From Flagellimonas sp. MMG031 (GTDB lineage: Bacteria; Bacteroidota; Bacteroidia; Flavobacteriales; Flavobacteriaceae): a DNA stretch of 64,000 nt. Made by a program: the position numbers and the translations under genes. The stretch is from assembly GCF_040112705.1 (NCBI RefSeq), contig NZ_CP157804.1:1304501-1368500 (forward strand), written 5' to 3'. How positions within the stretch are numbered: position 1 is the stretch's first letter; each line of letters opens with the position of its first letter. The notes below the pieces were generated by a model. The model made no database searches. It saw only the letters and a list, made by a program, of their open reading frames with translations, and was not told the DNA's origin. Positions 43,032-51,931 of this stretch are shown piece after piece.

Positions 43032-43748
43032 TTATTTCAGTCGGTGCAAATACATATTGATGACATTTTCTAAGCCCAGATAAATGGATTCGCAGATCAA
43101 GGCATGCCCAATGGAAACCTCCAACAATTGTGGAATGTGGTGCTTGAAGAACTGAATGTTGTCCAAGTTGAGGTCATGCCCCGCATTGAGTCCCAGTCCT
43201 ACCTTATGTGCCATTTCGGCTGCCCTTACAAAAGGTGCTATGCCGTTTTCCTTGTTGCCTTTGGCAAATTCGTGGGCAAAGCTTTCGGTATAAAGTTCCA
43301 CCCGGTCCGTCCCGGTGGCTGCGGCAGCTTCCACCATTTTTTCGTCGGGGTCCACAAAAATGGAGGTCCGAATGCCATTTGATTTGAACGTTTGGATAAC
43401 ATCAACCAAAAATTCTTTGTGCTTTATCGTGTCCCAACCCGCATTGGAAGTGATGGCGTCTTCGGCATCGGGCACTAAGGTGACTTGTGTGGGTTTCACT
43501 TCGAGCACCAAATCGATAAATTTGGGAATGGGATTTCCTTCAATATTGAATTCCGTAGTGACCACCTCCTTCAAATCTCGTGAATCTTGGTAGCGGATAT
43601 GGCGTTCGTCCGGTCGTGGATGAACAGTGATGCCCTGAGCTCCAAACGATTCTATATCCTTGGTGGAAGTAATCAGATTGGGGACATTGCCGCCCCTTGA
43701 GTTCCTTAAAGTAGCCAGTTTATTTATGTTGACGCTCAACTTTGTCAT
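43032..43748 (-). CDS. pdxJ: Pyridoxine 5'-phosphate synthase PdxJ
   Basis: I place the start at the ATG at 43748 (238 residues); 24 more open codons upstream lack family similarity. PdxJ condenses 1-deoxyxylulose 5-phosphate with 3-amino-2-oxopropyl phosphate to pyridoxine 5'-phosphate, the last ring-forming step of vitamin B6 synthesis in the DXP-dependent route. Family motifs: SVNINKLATLRNSRGG at the N-terminus, GITVHPRPDERHI (His and Arg of the phosphate site), TLVPDAEDAITSNAGW and GLNAGHDLNLDN. A -7 element lies 20 bp upstream. It is divergent from the CBS-domain gene. Confidence 0.95.
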   Translation of the reverse strand: MTKLSVNINKLATLRNSRGGNVPNLITSTKDIESFGAQGITVHPRPDERHIRYQDSRDLKEVVTTEFNIEGNPIPKFIDLVLEVKPTQVTLVPDAEDAITSNAGWDTIKHKEFLVDVIQTFKSNGIRTSIFVDPDEKMVEAAAATGTDRVELYTESFAHEFAKGNKENGIAPFVRAAEMAHKVGLGLNAGHDLNLDNIQFFKHHIPQLLEVSIGHALICESIYLGLENVINMYLHRLK

Positions 43749-43768
43749 GTAGTTCTCTTTTAGATGGT

Positions 43769-43776
43769 CAAAAATA
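43769..43776 (-). promoter_or_regulatory. Bacteroidota -7 promoter element for pdxJ
   Basis: Minus strand TATTTTTG matches TAnnTTTG, 20 bp before the pdxJ ATG. This supports the chosen start. Confidence 0.55.
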
Positions 43777-43834
43777 AGAATTCGGCATGCCTTTTGCCAT
43801 TTTAAATTAGTATTTTGCACCTAATACAACGGTT

Positions 43835-44491
43835 ATGCAGATTCAAGACAGAATAATCAACACAGTCCCGATTTTTGAGGTCGGGGAAACCTTAAAGGAT
43901 GTCATTGCCTTTTTTGAGGAGACCACCTATTCCCATGTTGGAGTTACGGAAAACGGTATCTTTTTGGGTTTGCTGTCGGAAAACGACCTGGCCTGTTTTG
44001 AGCCCGACAAGAAGATAGACGATTTCAGGTTTGAACTGGAGCACTTTTTTGTGACCAAGGAAACCGCTTGGCTGGACGTGTTGGAAATGTTTTCGCGAAA
44101 TGAAGCCAATATTCTACCTGTTTTGGATGAAGATCAATTGATTTCCGGATACTACGATTTGGAGGATGTGGTCGATGTGTTTATCGATACCCCGTTTTTT
44201 AAGGAACCAGGGGCCATTTTGGTCGTTTCCATAGGAATCAAGGACTATTCTTTCAGTGAGATAGCGCAAATTGTAGAGGGCAACAACGCCCGTTTGTTGG
44301 GCGCGTTTATCACAGACTCTCAAAACGATATCGTCGAAATCACCTTAAAAGTGGGCACCCAGAGCTTGAATGAGGTGGCCCAAACCTTTAGGCGGTACAA
44401 CTACACCATAGTATTTGGGAACAGCGATGATCAATTTATGGAAGATTTGAAGCAGCGTTCCGACTATCTAGAGAAATATCTTAACGTTTAG
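43835..44491 (+). CDS. CBS domain-pair protein
   Basis: This is a 218-residue protein. Two CBS motifs make up residues 1-125 (first: YSHVGVTENGIFLGLLSEND; second: ANILPVLDEDQLISGYYDLED), a pair that usually binds adenosyl nucleotides. A C-terminal ACT-like half follows (GAILVVSIGIKDYSFSEIAQ). It probably senses energy state or a ligand; the partner is unknown. Two bases separate its stop from the nadK start, so a link with NAD kinase expression or activity is likely. This pair is a stable neighbour set in flavobacteria. Confidence 0.88.
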   Translation: MQIQDRIINTVPIFEVGETLKDVIAFFEETTYSHVGVTENGIFLGLLSENDLACFEPDKKIDDFRFELEHFFVTKETAWLDVLEMFSRNEANILPVLDEDQLISGYYDLEDVVDVFIDTPFFKEPGAILVVSIGIKDYSFSEIAQIVEGNNARLLGAFITDSQNDIVEITLKVGTQSLNEVAQTFRRYNYTIVFGNSDDQFMEDLKQRSDYLEKYLNV

Positions 44492-44493
44492 TA

Positions 44494-45375
44494 ATGAAGG
44501 TAGCCATTTATGGACAGTCCTTTCAACCTGAGGACCAGCAGTGCGTAGAAGAGCTTTTGGATGAGCTGAAAAAGTCCAGTGCCTCCATTTATGTGGAAGA
44601 GAATTTTAACAAACTTGTGGGCAATATCCTCAAAGAGGAAGTGAAGGGGACCTTTACGCAATCCGAAGGATTGGACCCTTCGTTCGATATGTTCGTGAGT
44701 TTTGGCGGTGATGGTACCATGCTTCGGGCGGTAACCTATATAAAGGACTACGGTATTCCCATTGTAGGGGTCAATACCGGCCGCTTGGGATTTTTGTCCA
44801 CCTTTAAAAAAGCCAATGTCCGCAAATTGGTGACCGAGTTTGAAGCGGGGCATTACAAGATTGAGGAGCGTACTTTGGTAGAGGTGGAACTCAACACGGA
44901 CCTTAATGAATTCAACGGGCTTAATTTCGCCTTGAACGAAATCACGGTAAGCCGGAAGGATACGACCTCCATGATTACGGTGGAAACTTGGTTGGACGAT
45001 GAATATTTGACCTCCTATTGGTCCGATGGGCTTATCGTCTCCACGCCAACAGGCTCCACAGGGTATTCGTTGAGCTGCGGTGGTCCCGTAATCGCTCCCA
45101 CGGCACAGTCGTTGGTGCTGACGCCCATCGCGCCCCACAATCTCAATGCCCGTCCTTTGGTCATTTCGGACAATACCCAGATTCGGTTGAAGGTCTCGGG
45201 AAGGGAAAAGACCCATTTGGTGTCTTTGGATTCCCGAATTGCCGATATCCCCAACGGCAAGGAAATCCGAATCAAAAAAGCGGATTTCACCATAAAAATG
45301 ATAGAGTATAAATCGGAAAGTTTCCTTAAAACCTTACGGAACAAATTACTTTGGGGCGAAGATCGCCGCAATTGA
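44494..45375 (+). CDS. nadK: NAD kinase
   Basis: This is a 293-residue protein that phosphorylates NAD to NADP with ATP. The catalytic motif GGDGT is at residues 71-75, GVNTGRLGFLS is at about 92-102, and the second signature, STPTGSTGYSLSCGGP, carries the NAD-binding residues. It starts two bases after the CBS gene stop and is followed by the DUF6089-uppS-bamA group after a 112-bp gap. Confidence 0.96.
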   Translation: MKVAIYGQSFQPEDQQCVEELLDELKKSSASIYVEENFNKLVGNILKEEVKGTFTQSEGLDPSFDMFVSFGGDGTMLRAVTYIKDYGIPIVGVNTGRLGFLSTFKKANVRKLVTEFEAGHYKIEERTLVEVELNTDLNEFNGLNFALNEITVSRKDTTSMITVETWLDDEYLTSYWSDGLIVSTPTGSTGYSLSCGGPVIAPTAQSLVLTPIAPHNLNARPLVISDNTQIRLKVSGREKTHLVSLDSRIADIPNGKEIRIKKADFTIKMIEYKSESFLKTLRNKLLWGEDRRN

Positions 45376-45487
45376 TGGTTCGGCAAACAATAAAAGGGGC
45401 GAAAAGCTGTTTTACAAAGGAGAACAATTTTAATTACGAATCTATTGACCTTCCTTTACTCTAAACTCTAGTAACTTTTTGGATAGT

Positions 45488-46171
45488 ATGCGGATAGTTT
45501 TGGCTGTTTTTCTATGCTGTGTGATCAAGGTGAGTTCACAAACCTACGAAATAGGGGTGTTTGCCGGAGGCGCCAACATGATAGGCGATGTGGGAAGGAC
45601 CAATTATATTCTGCCCTCGGGGCCAGCTTTTGGCGGTATCTTTAAATGGAACAAGGGAAAACGCTATGCATGGCGCGCAAGTGTGCTCTACGGAGAGGTC
45701 ACTGCCGACGATTCCAAATCGCACATGCCATCGCGCCAACAAAGAGGGTATATGGTGGATAATTCCATTTTGGAGTTCTCCGCAGGATTGGAAATCAACT
45801 TTGTGGAATACAACCTCCATAAGCTCGGACCTGCCTTCACGCCTTACTTGTACACCGGTATTACCTACTTCAGATACGATTTTAATTATATTGATGCCCT
45901 TCAAATGCAGGATATTAACCAAAAAGAAGGTAGTTTTGCAATTCCAATGACGGTTGGGGCTAAGTATCGTTTAAATCAATTCTTGATTCTTGGTGCCGAA
46001 ATTGGGGCCAGGTATACGTTCACGGACAATTTGGACGCAAGCAACCCAGAAGGTTCCAATTTTGAGCAATTCCGATTCGGGAATATATTGAGCGACGACT
46101 GGTACGTTTTTACAGGTATAACATTGACCTATACCTTTGGACGTAAGCCCTGCCAGGATTGTTTTCAATAA
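45488..46171 (+). CDS. DUF6089 family outer-membrane beta-barrel protein
   Basis: The start is at the ATG at 45488 (227 residues); a TTG three codons earlier is also possible. A signal peptide ends near residue 20 (KVSSQ). The mature part begins EIGVFAGGANMIGDVGRTNY and continues in amphipathic strands with repeated YR/RYTF ends, consistent with an eight-stranded barrel. The family has no assigned function. One base separates its stop from uppS, and bamA follows, so a role in envelope building is suggested by context only. Confidence 0.86.
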   Translation: MRIVLAVFLCCVIKVSSQTYEIGVFAGGANMIGDVGRTNYILPSGPAFGGIFKWNKGKRYAWRASVLYGEVTADDSKSHMPSRQQRGYMVDNSILEFSAGLEINFVEYNLHKLGPAFTPYLYTGITYFRYDFNYIDALQMQDINQKEGSFAIPMTVGAKYRLNQFLILGAEIGARYTFTDNLDASNPEGSNFEQFRFGNILSDDWYVFTGITLTYTFGRKPCQDCFQ

Positions 46172-46172
46172 G

Positions 46173-46913
46173 ATGCACACACTAGAGGACGTAGACAAAG
46201 AAAGACTGCCGCAGCACGTGGCCATCATTATGGATGGTAATGGAAGATGGGCAAAACAGCGGGGCAAGATCCGTATGTTCGGCCATGAGAACGGTGTGGA
46301 GTCCGTTAACCAGACCGTGGAAAGTTGTGCCAAGCTCCAGATTCCTTTTTTGACTCTTTATGCTTTTTCTACCGAAAACTGGAACCGTCCCAAAACCGAA
46401 ATCGATACCTTGATGAAACTCTTGGTCAACGCCCTTAAAAGGGAGCTCAAGACCTTGAACAAACATAATATTCGATTACGTGCCATTGGGAAAATAGAAA
46501 CATTGCCCTCCAAGGTGCACAAAGAACTCACCGAGGTAATGCAGAAAACCGAAAACAATTCGGGGATGACGCTCACCCTCGCACTGAGCTATGGCTCACG
46601 GGAAGAGATAAAAACAGCGGTTCAAGAGATTGCGACCAAAGTTAAAAATAACATAATTTCCCCCGAAAATATTGATGAAACAGTAATAAATACACATCTT
46701 TACGCGCACTTTTTGCCTGATGTAGACCTACTTATACGCACCAGTGGCGAATGTAGGATAAGTAATTTTTTACTTTGGCAGATTGCATACGCCGAATTAT
46801 ATTTTATTGATGTATTTTGGCCCGATTTTAGAGAAAACCATTTGGTAGAGGCCATACTAAGTTACCAAAATAGAGAACGACGATTTGGAAAAACGAGCGA
46901 ACAACTTAACTAA
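46173..46913 (+). CDS. uppS: Isoprenyl transferase (undecaprenyl diphosphate synthase)
   Basis: The start is at the ATG one base after the DUF6089 stop (246 residues). The enzyme adds isopentenyl diphosphate units to farnesyl diphosphate to make the C55 lipid carrier for peptidoglycan and other wall polymers. Signatures: HVAIIMDGNGRWAKQRG with catalytic Asp21, TLYAFSTENWNRP, and RTSGECRISNFLLWQIAYAE near the C-terminus. The last 29 bases overlap the bamA start. Confidence 0.95.
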   Translation: MHTLEDVDKERLPQHVAIIMDGNGRWAKQRGKIRMFGHENGVESVNQTVESCAKLQIPFLTLYAFSTENWNRPKTEIDTLMKLLVNALKRELKTLNKHNIRLRAIGKIETLPSKVHKELTEVMQKTENNSGMTLTLALSYGSREEIKTAVQEIATKVKNNIISPENIDETVINTHLYAHFLPDVDLLIRTSGECRISNFLLWQIAYAELYFIDVFWPDFRENHLVEAILSYQNRERRFGKTSEQLN

Positions 46914-49548
46914 GGGTATCACAAACTACATACTTTCGGCCCTTTTTATCCCCTTATTCTTATTCACATTTCAGGGTATTGCCCAAGAAACCGACTTCGA
47001 GAACGGCAAGCAATACATTCTGGGGGGGCTAACGGTTACCGGACTGCAGAGCTACAATGAGCAAACGGTAAAGAGCTATACCGGTCTTCGTGTAGGGCAG
47101 CCCATCAAGGTGCCCGGCGATGAGATCAGTGCAGTGATCAAAAAGTTGTGGAACCTGGACCTCTTCAGCAATGTGGAAATGTACTATACCAAAATCGAGG
47201 ATGATCGCATCTTTCTGGAACTGAACATTACCGAGCGACCCACTTTGAACAGCGTGACCGTGTACGGCGTCAAAAAGCGTAAAGTGGAGGATATTATCGA
47301 AGACACTGACCTGAAAAAAGGGAAAAAAATCACCGAGAGCTTAATTGCCAACACAAAGAACTACCTTCAGAATAAATATAAAAAGCAGGGATACCTTAAT
47401 GCTAAAGTGAACATCGCCACTTCTGTGGATACCTCGGGAACCAATGTGGAGAACATGGTCATCAATGTGAGCAAGGGCGATAAGGTCAAAATAAGGAAAA
47501 TCAACTTTGTGGGCAACGAAAAACTGTCCAACAAACGCTTGAGAAAATCACTGAAGAACACCAAGAAGAAGAAGTTTTACCGTTTCTGGAAGAAATCCAA
47601 ATACATTGCGGCGGACTTTGAGGAAGATTTGGATAACTTGGTCGATACCTATGCCGAACGTGGCTACCGGGATGCAAGGGTGCTTTCGGATACCTTTGTA
47701 AAGCTGGATGACAAAAACATTGAGCTTACCATTGAAGTAGAGGAAGGTGATAAGTATTATTTCGGGGATATCGACTTTGTGGGCAACTCCGTGTACACGG
47801 ATAGACAGTTGAGTCAAGTGCTAGGTATCAAAAAAGGGGATACCTATAATGGTGTTTTGCTCAAGGAACGCATTGCCGACGATTCCGACCCAGATGCAGT
47901 GGACCTCACCAACCTTTACCAAAACAATGGATACTTATTTTCGACCATTAACCCGGTTGAGGTTTCTGCGGTCAATGACACCATCGATTTTGAAATACGT
48001 ATCATTGAAGGTAAAGAAACATTTTTGGATCATGTGACCGTTTCGGGGAATGATAAGACCAACGACCATGTGATTTACAGGGAAATCAGGACGCGTCCCG
48101 GTCAAAAATATAGCAAATCCAATATTGTAAGGACCATTCGCGAATTGGGCCAATTGGGATTCTTTGATGCTGAGCAAATTGTACCCGACATCCAAAACCC
48201 GAACCCAAATGAAGGTACTGTGGATATCAATTATAGCTTGGTGGAAGCAGGATCTAGTCAAATCGAGCTCCAAGGAGGTTTTGGGGGCGGTGGTTTCATT
48301 GGAACCTTGGGACTTTCCTTCAATAACTTTTCTATCAAAAATATCTTTAATAAGGAAGCCTATAAGCCGGTTCCCATGGGTGACGGTCAAACTTTTGCTT
48401 TGCGACTGCAGGCCAGTAGGACATTCCGCGTGTACAGTTTGAATTTCTCTGAACCCTGGTTGGGAGGAAAAAAACCCGTTAGGTTCAATTTCTCACTATC
48501 ACGTACACAACAATTTGCCACCCAGTTCAATCCTAATGGTAGATTTGATATTGACAAGTCTAGGGGATTCGCCATTACAGGAATCACTGCCGGTTTGGCA
48601 AAACGGGTACAGTGGCCTGACGATTTCTTTACGTTATCGCACTCTGTGAGCTACCAATTGTACGATTTCAACGATTTTGCTAGTGGACTTTTCAATTTTG
48701 GTAACGGAAGTTCCAATGCCTTGACTTATACCTTCGGTTTGTCAAGAAGCTCGCAAGGGCCCAGTAGAATTTTCCCGACCTCAGGTTCCAACTTTGAATT
48801 GACGGCCAAGTTTACACCACCCTACTCATTGTTCGGCGGAAAAGATTTTGCAGCCTTAAGGGATGATGTGGACGAGGTCAATCGAAGAATCCGAGAAATT
48901 GGTGAACCTGCCAATACCGAAGAGCAATTGGAATTGAATAGGCTTCGGGACAACTTGGAGTTGTTGGAAGAAGAAAGATTTAAACTACTGGAGTACTACA
49001 AAATCAAATTTAGAGGAGATTGGTATACTTCTATTGTGGGTAAACTGGTGTTGCGCACCAATGCCGAGTTCGGTTTCTTAGGTGCCTATAACCAAGATAT
49101 TGGAGATGTACCCTTCGAGCGTTTTTACGTAGGGGGAGATGGTCTCGGAAACTTTACCTTGGACGGTAGGGATGTAGTACAGTTAAGAGGTTACGATAAC
49201 CAATCCCTTACCCCATATATCACCAACCCGATTACCAATCGATTGGAACAGGAAGGGGGTACCATTTACAACAAATACTCTTTGGAACTTCGCTATCCGC
49301 TAACATTGAAACCATCGGCATCCATTTACGCACTGTCATTTTTGGAAGCAGGTAACGCCTTCAACAATTTTAGCAACTATAATCCGTTTGAATTAAAAAG
49401 ATCTGCCGGAGTGGGGCTACGTATTTTTATGCCGGCATTCGGACTCTTGGGGATTGATTTTGGTTACGGCTTCGATACCGATGCCCGACCAGGATCGGTA
49501 GGACCAAGCGGCTGGCAAACGCACTTCATCATCGGGCAGCAGTTTTAA
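46885..49548 (+). CDS. bamA: BamA, outer-membrane protein assembly factor
   Basis: This is an 887-residue barrel insertase. A hydrophobic signal ends at GIAQ (about residue 34). Five POTRA domains span about 42-440, recognisable by G-l-(T/V)-V-(T/V)-G repeats such as LGGLTVTGLQSYNEQTVKSY and IDFVGNSVYTDRQLSQVLGI. The barrel follows, beginning IELQGGFGGGGFIGTLGLSFNN, and ends FIIGQQF with a terminal Phe as the sorting signal. The only start before the signal is TTG at 46885, inside uppS, so translational coupling is likely. A charged helical insertion of about 55 residues (DDVDEVNRRIREIGEPANTE and on, nt 48860-49000) lies in a barrel loop. Confidence 0.95.
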   Translation: MEKRANNLTKGITNYILSALFIPLFLFTFQGIAQETDFENGKQYILGGLTVTGLQSYNEQTVKSYTGLRVGQPIKVPGDEISAVIKKLWNLDLFSNVEMYYTKIEDDRIFLELNITERPTLNSVTVYGVKKRKVEDIIEDTDLKKGKKITESLIANTKNYLQNKYKKQGYLNAKVNIATSVDTSGTNVENMVINVSKGDKVKIRKINFVGNEKLSNKRLRKSLKNTKKKKFYRFWKKSKYIAADFEEDLDNLVDTYAERGYRDARVLSDTFVKLDDKNIELTIEVEEGDKYYFGDIDFVGNSVYTDRQLSQVLGIKKGDTYNGVLLKERIADDSDPDAVDLTNLYQNNGYLFSTINPVEVSAVNDTIDFEIRIIEGKETFLDHVTVSGNDKTNDHVIYREIRTRPGQKYSKSNIVRTIRELGQLGFFDAEQIVPDIQNPNPNEGTVDINYSLVEAGSSQIELQGGFGGGGFIGTLGLSFNNFSIKNIFNKEAYKPVPMGDGQTFALRLQASRTFRVYSLNFSEPWLGGKKPVRFNFSLSRTQQFATQFNPNGRFDIDKSRGFAITGITAGLAKRVQWPDDFFTLSHSVSYQLYDFNDFASGLFNFGNGSSNALTYTFGLSRSSQGPSRIFPTSGSNFELTAKFTPPYSLFGGKDFAALRDDVDEVNRRIREIGEPANTEEQLELNRLRDNLELLEEERFKLLEYYKIKFRGDWYTSIVGKLVLRTNAEFGFLGAYNQDIGDVPFERFYVGGDGLGNFTLDGRDVVQLRGYDNQSLTPYITNPITNRLEQEGGTIYNKYSLELRYPLTLKPSASIYALSFLEAGNAFNNFSNYNPFELKRSAGVGLRIFMPAFGLLGIDFGYGFDTDARPGSVGPSGWQTHFIIGQQF

Positions 49549-49603
49549 TACATGGAAATACGTGTCGTACTAATTGTTAAATAGCTTATTTTTAATTAAT
49601 TAG

Positions 49604-49611
49604 TAATTTTG
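49604..49611 (+). promoter_or_regulatory. Bacteroidota -7 promoter element for ompH genes
   Basis: TAATTTTG matches TAnnTTTG and lies 35 bp before the first OmpH start, in the gap after bamA. Confidence 0.5.
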
Positions 49612-49646
49612 GCACGATATTTTCTATAACAAACGCGGAATCAAAG

Positions 49647-50468
49647 ATGAATACCAAAGTTCTTTTATCAGCAGTAGTTCTAATGACTTCCCTTTACGGG
49701 TTCGCCCAGCGTGGTGTCCGTATCGGATATGTGGATATGGAATATATCCTCGAAAATGTGGAAGAGTACAGGGACGCTACCGAACAATTGAATGCCAAAG
49801 CACAAAAGTGGAAGCAGGAAATAGAGCTGAAGCAAAGTGTTGTTGAGCAGATGAAGAAAGATTTGATGGCCGAAAAGGTGCTATTGACGGACGAGCTAAT
49901 TTTGGAGCGAGAAGAGGAAATCCAGTTATTGGAAAAGGAAATGCTCGATTATCAACAAGACCGATTTGGGCCGCAAGGGGATTTGGTGCTGCAAAAGCAG
50001 CTTTTGATACAGCCCATACAGGACCAAGTGTTCAATGAAGTACAAAAAATCGGAGCCAATAAAAGATACGATTTTATTTTTGATAAATCCGCAGATGTTG
50101 TAATGTTGTACTCCGAAAAAAGGCACGATATCAGTGACTTGGTTTTAAGGGAGATAGGACGCACCAGAAAAATAAGTGCCTCCAATAAAAAACAAGAGCA
50201 GCAAAATCGATTGGAGCAGTTCCAAGAAGAGGAAGACGAGATAAGTGACGCCCTTAGGGAACGCCAAGAACAAGCTGCCGAAGCCCTTGAAGAACGGGAA
50301 AAAGCTGCGGAGGCAACAAGGGCCCAAAAGCTGCAAGAGCGCGAAGAGCGTAAAAAAGCATACGAAGAACGAAGAAGAAAACTTTTGGAAGAGCGTGAGG
50401 CCAAGAGGAAGGAAAAATTGGAAGAACGAAAAAAAGCGCAGGAACAACAAAAGGATTCAATAGGATAG
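49647..50468 (+). CDS. OmpH/Skp-family periplasmic chaperone, long form
   Basis: This is a 273-residue protein. A signal peptide ends at GFAQ (about residue 20). The Skp head begins RIGYVDMEYILENVEEY, and the body is a long coiled coil. Beyond the usual 170 residues, about 85 more of Arg/Glu/Lys/Ala-rich helix follow (residues 180-273, with repeated EERE and LEER patterns). Skp traps unfolded outer-membrane proteins and hands them to BamA, which is encoded just upstream. The extended charged tail is unusual for Skp and may form a long single helix. Confidence 0.9.
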   Translation: MNTKVLLSAVVLMTSLYGFAQRGVRIGYVDMEYILENVEEYRDATEQLNAKAQKWKQEIELKQSVVEQMKKDLMAEKVLLTDELILEREEEIQLLEKEMLDYQQDRFGPQGDLVLQKQLLIQPIQDQVFNEVQKIGANKRYDFIFDKSADVVMLYSEKRHDISDLVLREIGRTRKISASNKKQEQQNRLEQFQEEEDEISDALRERQEQAAEALEEREKAAEATRAQKLQEREERKKAYEERRRKLLEEREAKRKEKLEERKKAQEQQKDSIG

Positions 50469-50517
50469 TTTATATTGAAACACTAAATTTAAAGTCAAAA
50501 AAGTAACGTTGAGAATC

Positions 50518-51027
50518 ATGAAAAATGTAAAAAGAATTGCGGTAGCCCTCGTATTGTTTGTAGCGGCTACGGGTTTTGTAAATGCACAGAGCAAGGTTGC
50601 ACACATTAATGTACAGCAACTATTGTCTGAAATGCCGGAGATGAAGGCTGCACAAGCCGAATTGAAGAAATTACAGGAAACCTACAGAGCAGACATCCAA
50701 AGCTCCATGACCGAGCTTCAAAACAAGTATACCCAATACCAAAACGAAGCTACTTCCAAAACAAGGGAAGAAAACGAGCAAAGAGCCGTAGAGCTTCAAG
50801 GTTTTGAGCAGAACATTCAGGAAGCAGAGCAAGCTGCCATGCAGGAAATGCAGAAAAAGCAGCAGGAACTCTTCGCTCCCATCTCGGAAAAGGCAAAAGC
50901 GGCCATCGAAAAAGTAGCTGCTGCACAAGGTTACGACTACGTAATCGATGCCAGCCCAGGATTGGGACTTCTAGTTTCCAAAGGAAAAGACCTTTTGCCA
51001 GCAGTAAAGCAGGAACTAGGTTTCTAA
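50518..51027 (+). CDS. OmpH/Skp-family periplasmic chaperone
   Basis: The start is at ATG 50518 (169 residues); an in-frame codon three residues earlier is less likely. A signal peptide ends at VNAQ (about residue 24), followed by KVAHINVQQLLSEMPEMK and a Gln/Glu-rich coiled coil, ending YDYVIDASPGLGLLVSKGKD, the normal Skp C-terminal strand. It is the standard-length paralogue of the preceding gene and forms the bamA-ompH-ompH group typical of flavobacteria. A strong terminator follows. Confidence 0.93.
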   Translation: MKNVKRIAVALVLFVAATGFVNAQSKVAHINVQQLLSEMPEMKAAQAELKKLQETYRADIQSSMTELQNKYTQYQNEATSKTREENEQRAVELQGFEQNIQEAEQAAMQEMQKKQQELFAPISEKAKAAIEKVAAAQGYDYVIDASPGLGLLVSKGKDLLPAVKQELGF

Positions 51028-51046
51028 TTGAGAAGGGACATAAAAT

Positions 51047-51077
51047 AAAAAACCGCTTTTTAAAAGCGGTTTTTTTA
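51047..51077 (+). terminator. Rho-independent terminator after second ompH
   Basis: AAAACCGCTTTT pairs with AAAAGCGGTTTT around position 51060, followed by a T run to 51076. It ends the bamA-ompH transcript before murI. Confidence 0.88.
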
Positions 51078-51109
51078 TGCCGTAAAAAGTGAAGCACCTA
51101 TTTTTAGGC

Positions 51110-51889
51110 ATGGAAAATCCAATAGGCATTTTTGATTCTGGGGTGGGAGGTACCTCCATTTGGAAGGAGGTCGCCAAAATGTTGCCCCACGAGAGCACCA
51201 TTTATTTGGCCGATAGTGCCAATGCCCCTTATGGCGAAAAGTCGAAGGAAGAGATTGTAAGGCTCAGTATCAAAAATACCGAGTACTTGCTCAAAAGAAA
51301 CTGTAAGATCATTGTGGTGGCCTGCAATACCGCCACCACCAACGCTATTGATTACTTACGCTCCCATTACAACGTCCCTTTTATCGGAATTGAACCAGCC
51401 ATTAAACCGGCTGCATTACAAACCAAAACCAAAAAAGTAGGAGTGTTGGCCACCAAGGGCACCCTTTCCAGTAGTCTGTTCCATAACACTTCCAAACTTT
51501 TTGCCGAAGGAATTACCGTATTGGAGCAGGAAGGAAAAGGGTTGGTGGAACTCATTGAGGCCGGTAAAATCGAATCACAGGAAATGAGAACCCTCCTCCT
51601 CGAGTTTCTATGGCCCATGCTCAATCAAGATATCGATTGTTTGGTGTTGGGCTGCACCCACTATCCCTATTTGATACCCGTGTTGAAGGAGATACTGCCA
51701 GAACACATCAATATCATCGATTCCGGAGAAGCGGTGGCACGGCAGACCAGAGCCGTTTTGGAGCAACACCAACTGCTTTCCAATGCAAAACAGCACCCAG
51801 AGCATATCTTTTACAGCAATGCCGATATTGAAGTCCTTAAAACATTGGTAAATACGCCATCAGCAAAGGTTTCCTATCTCGATTTCTAA
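51110..51889 (+). CDS. murI: Glutamate racemase
   Basis: The start is at ATG 51110 (259 residues); GTG seven codons earlier would overlap the region just after the terminator. The enzyme makes D-glutamate for peptidoglycan by two-base proton exchange. The two catalytic Cys are Cys72 in ACNTATTNA and Cys182 in LGCTHYPYL. The start GIFDSGVGGTSIW and ADSANAPYGEKS are also diagnostic. It is convergent with folA, separated by 42 bp with only a weak hairpin (TTCCC/GGGAA). Confidence 0.95.
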   Translation: MENPIGIFDSGVGGTSIWKEVAKMLPHESTIYLADSANAPYGEKSKEEIVRLSIKNTEYLLKRNCKIIVVACNTATTNAIDYLRSHYNVPFIGIEPAIKPAALQTKTKKVGVLATKGTLSSSLFHNTSKLFAEGITVLEQEGKGLVELIEAGKIESQEMRTLLLEFLWPMLNQDIDCLVLGCTHYPYLIPVLKEILPEHINIIDSGEAVARQTRAVLEQHQLLSNAKQHPEHIFYSNADIEVLKTLVNTPSAKVSYLDF

Positions 51890-51931
51890 TCCAATCAAAC
51901 AGTTTTCCCCAAAAAAAGGGAATCTTGACGT

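Noticed and set aside
44488..45216. 242-residue minus-strand frame opposite nadK
   Set aside because: NAD kinase motifs on the plus strand are unmistakable, and the antisense frame has no signal, domain or promoter.
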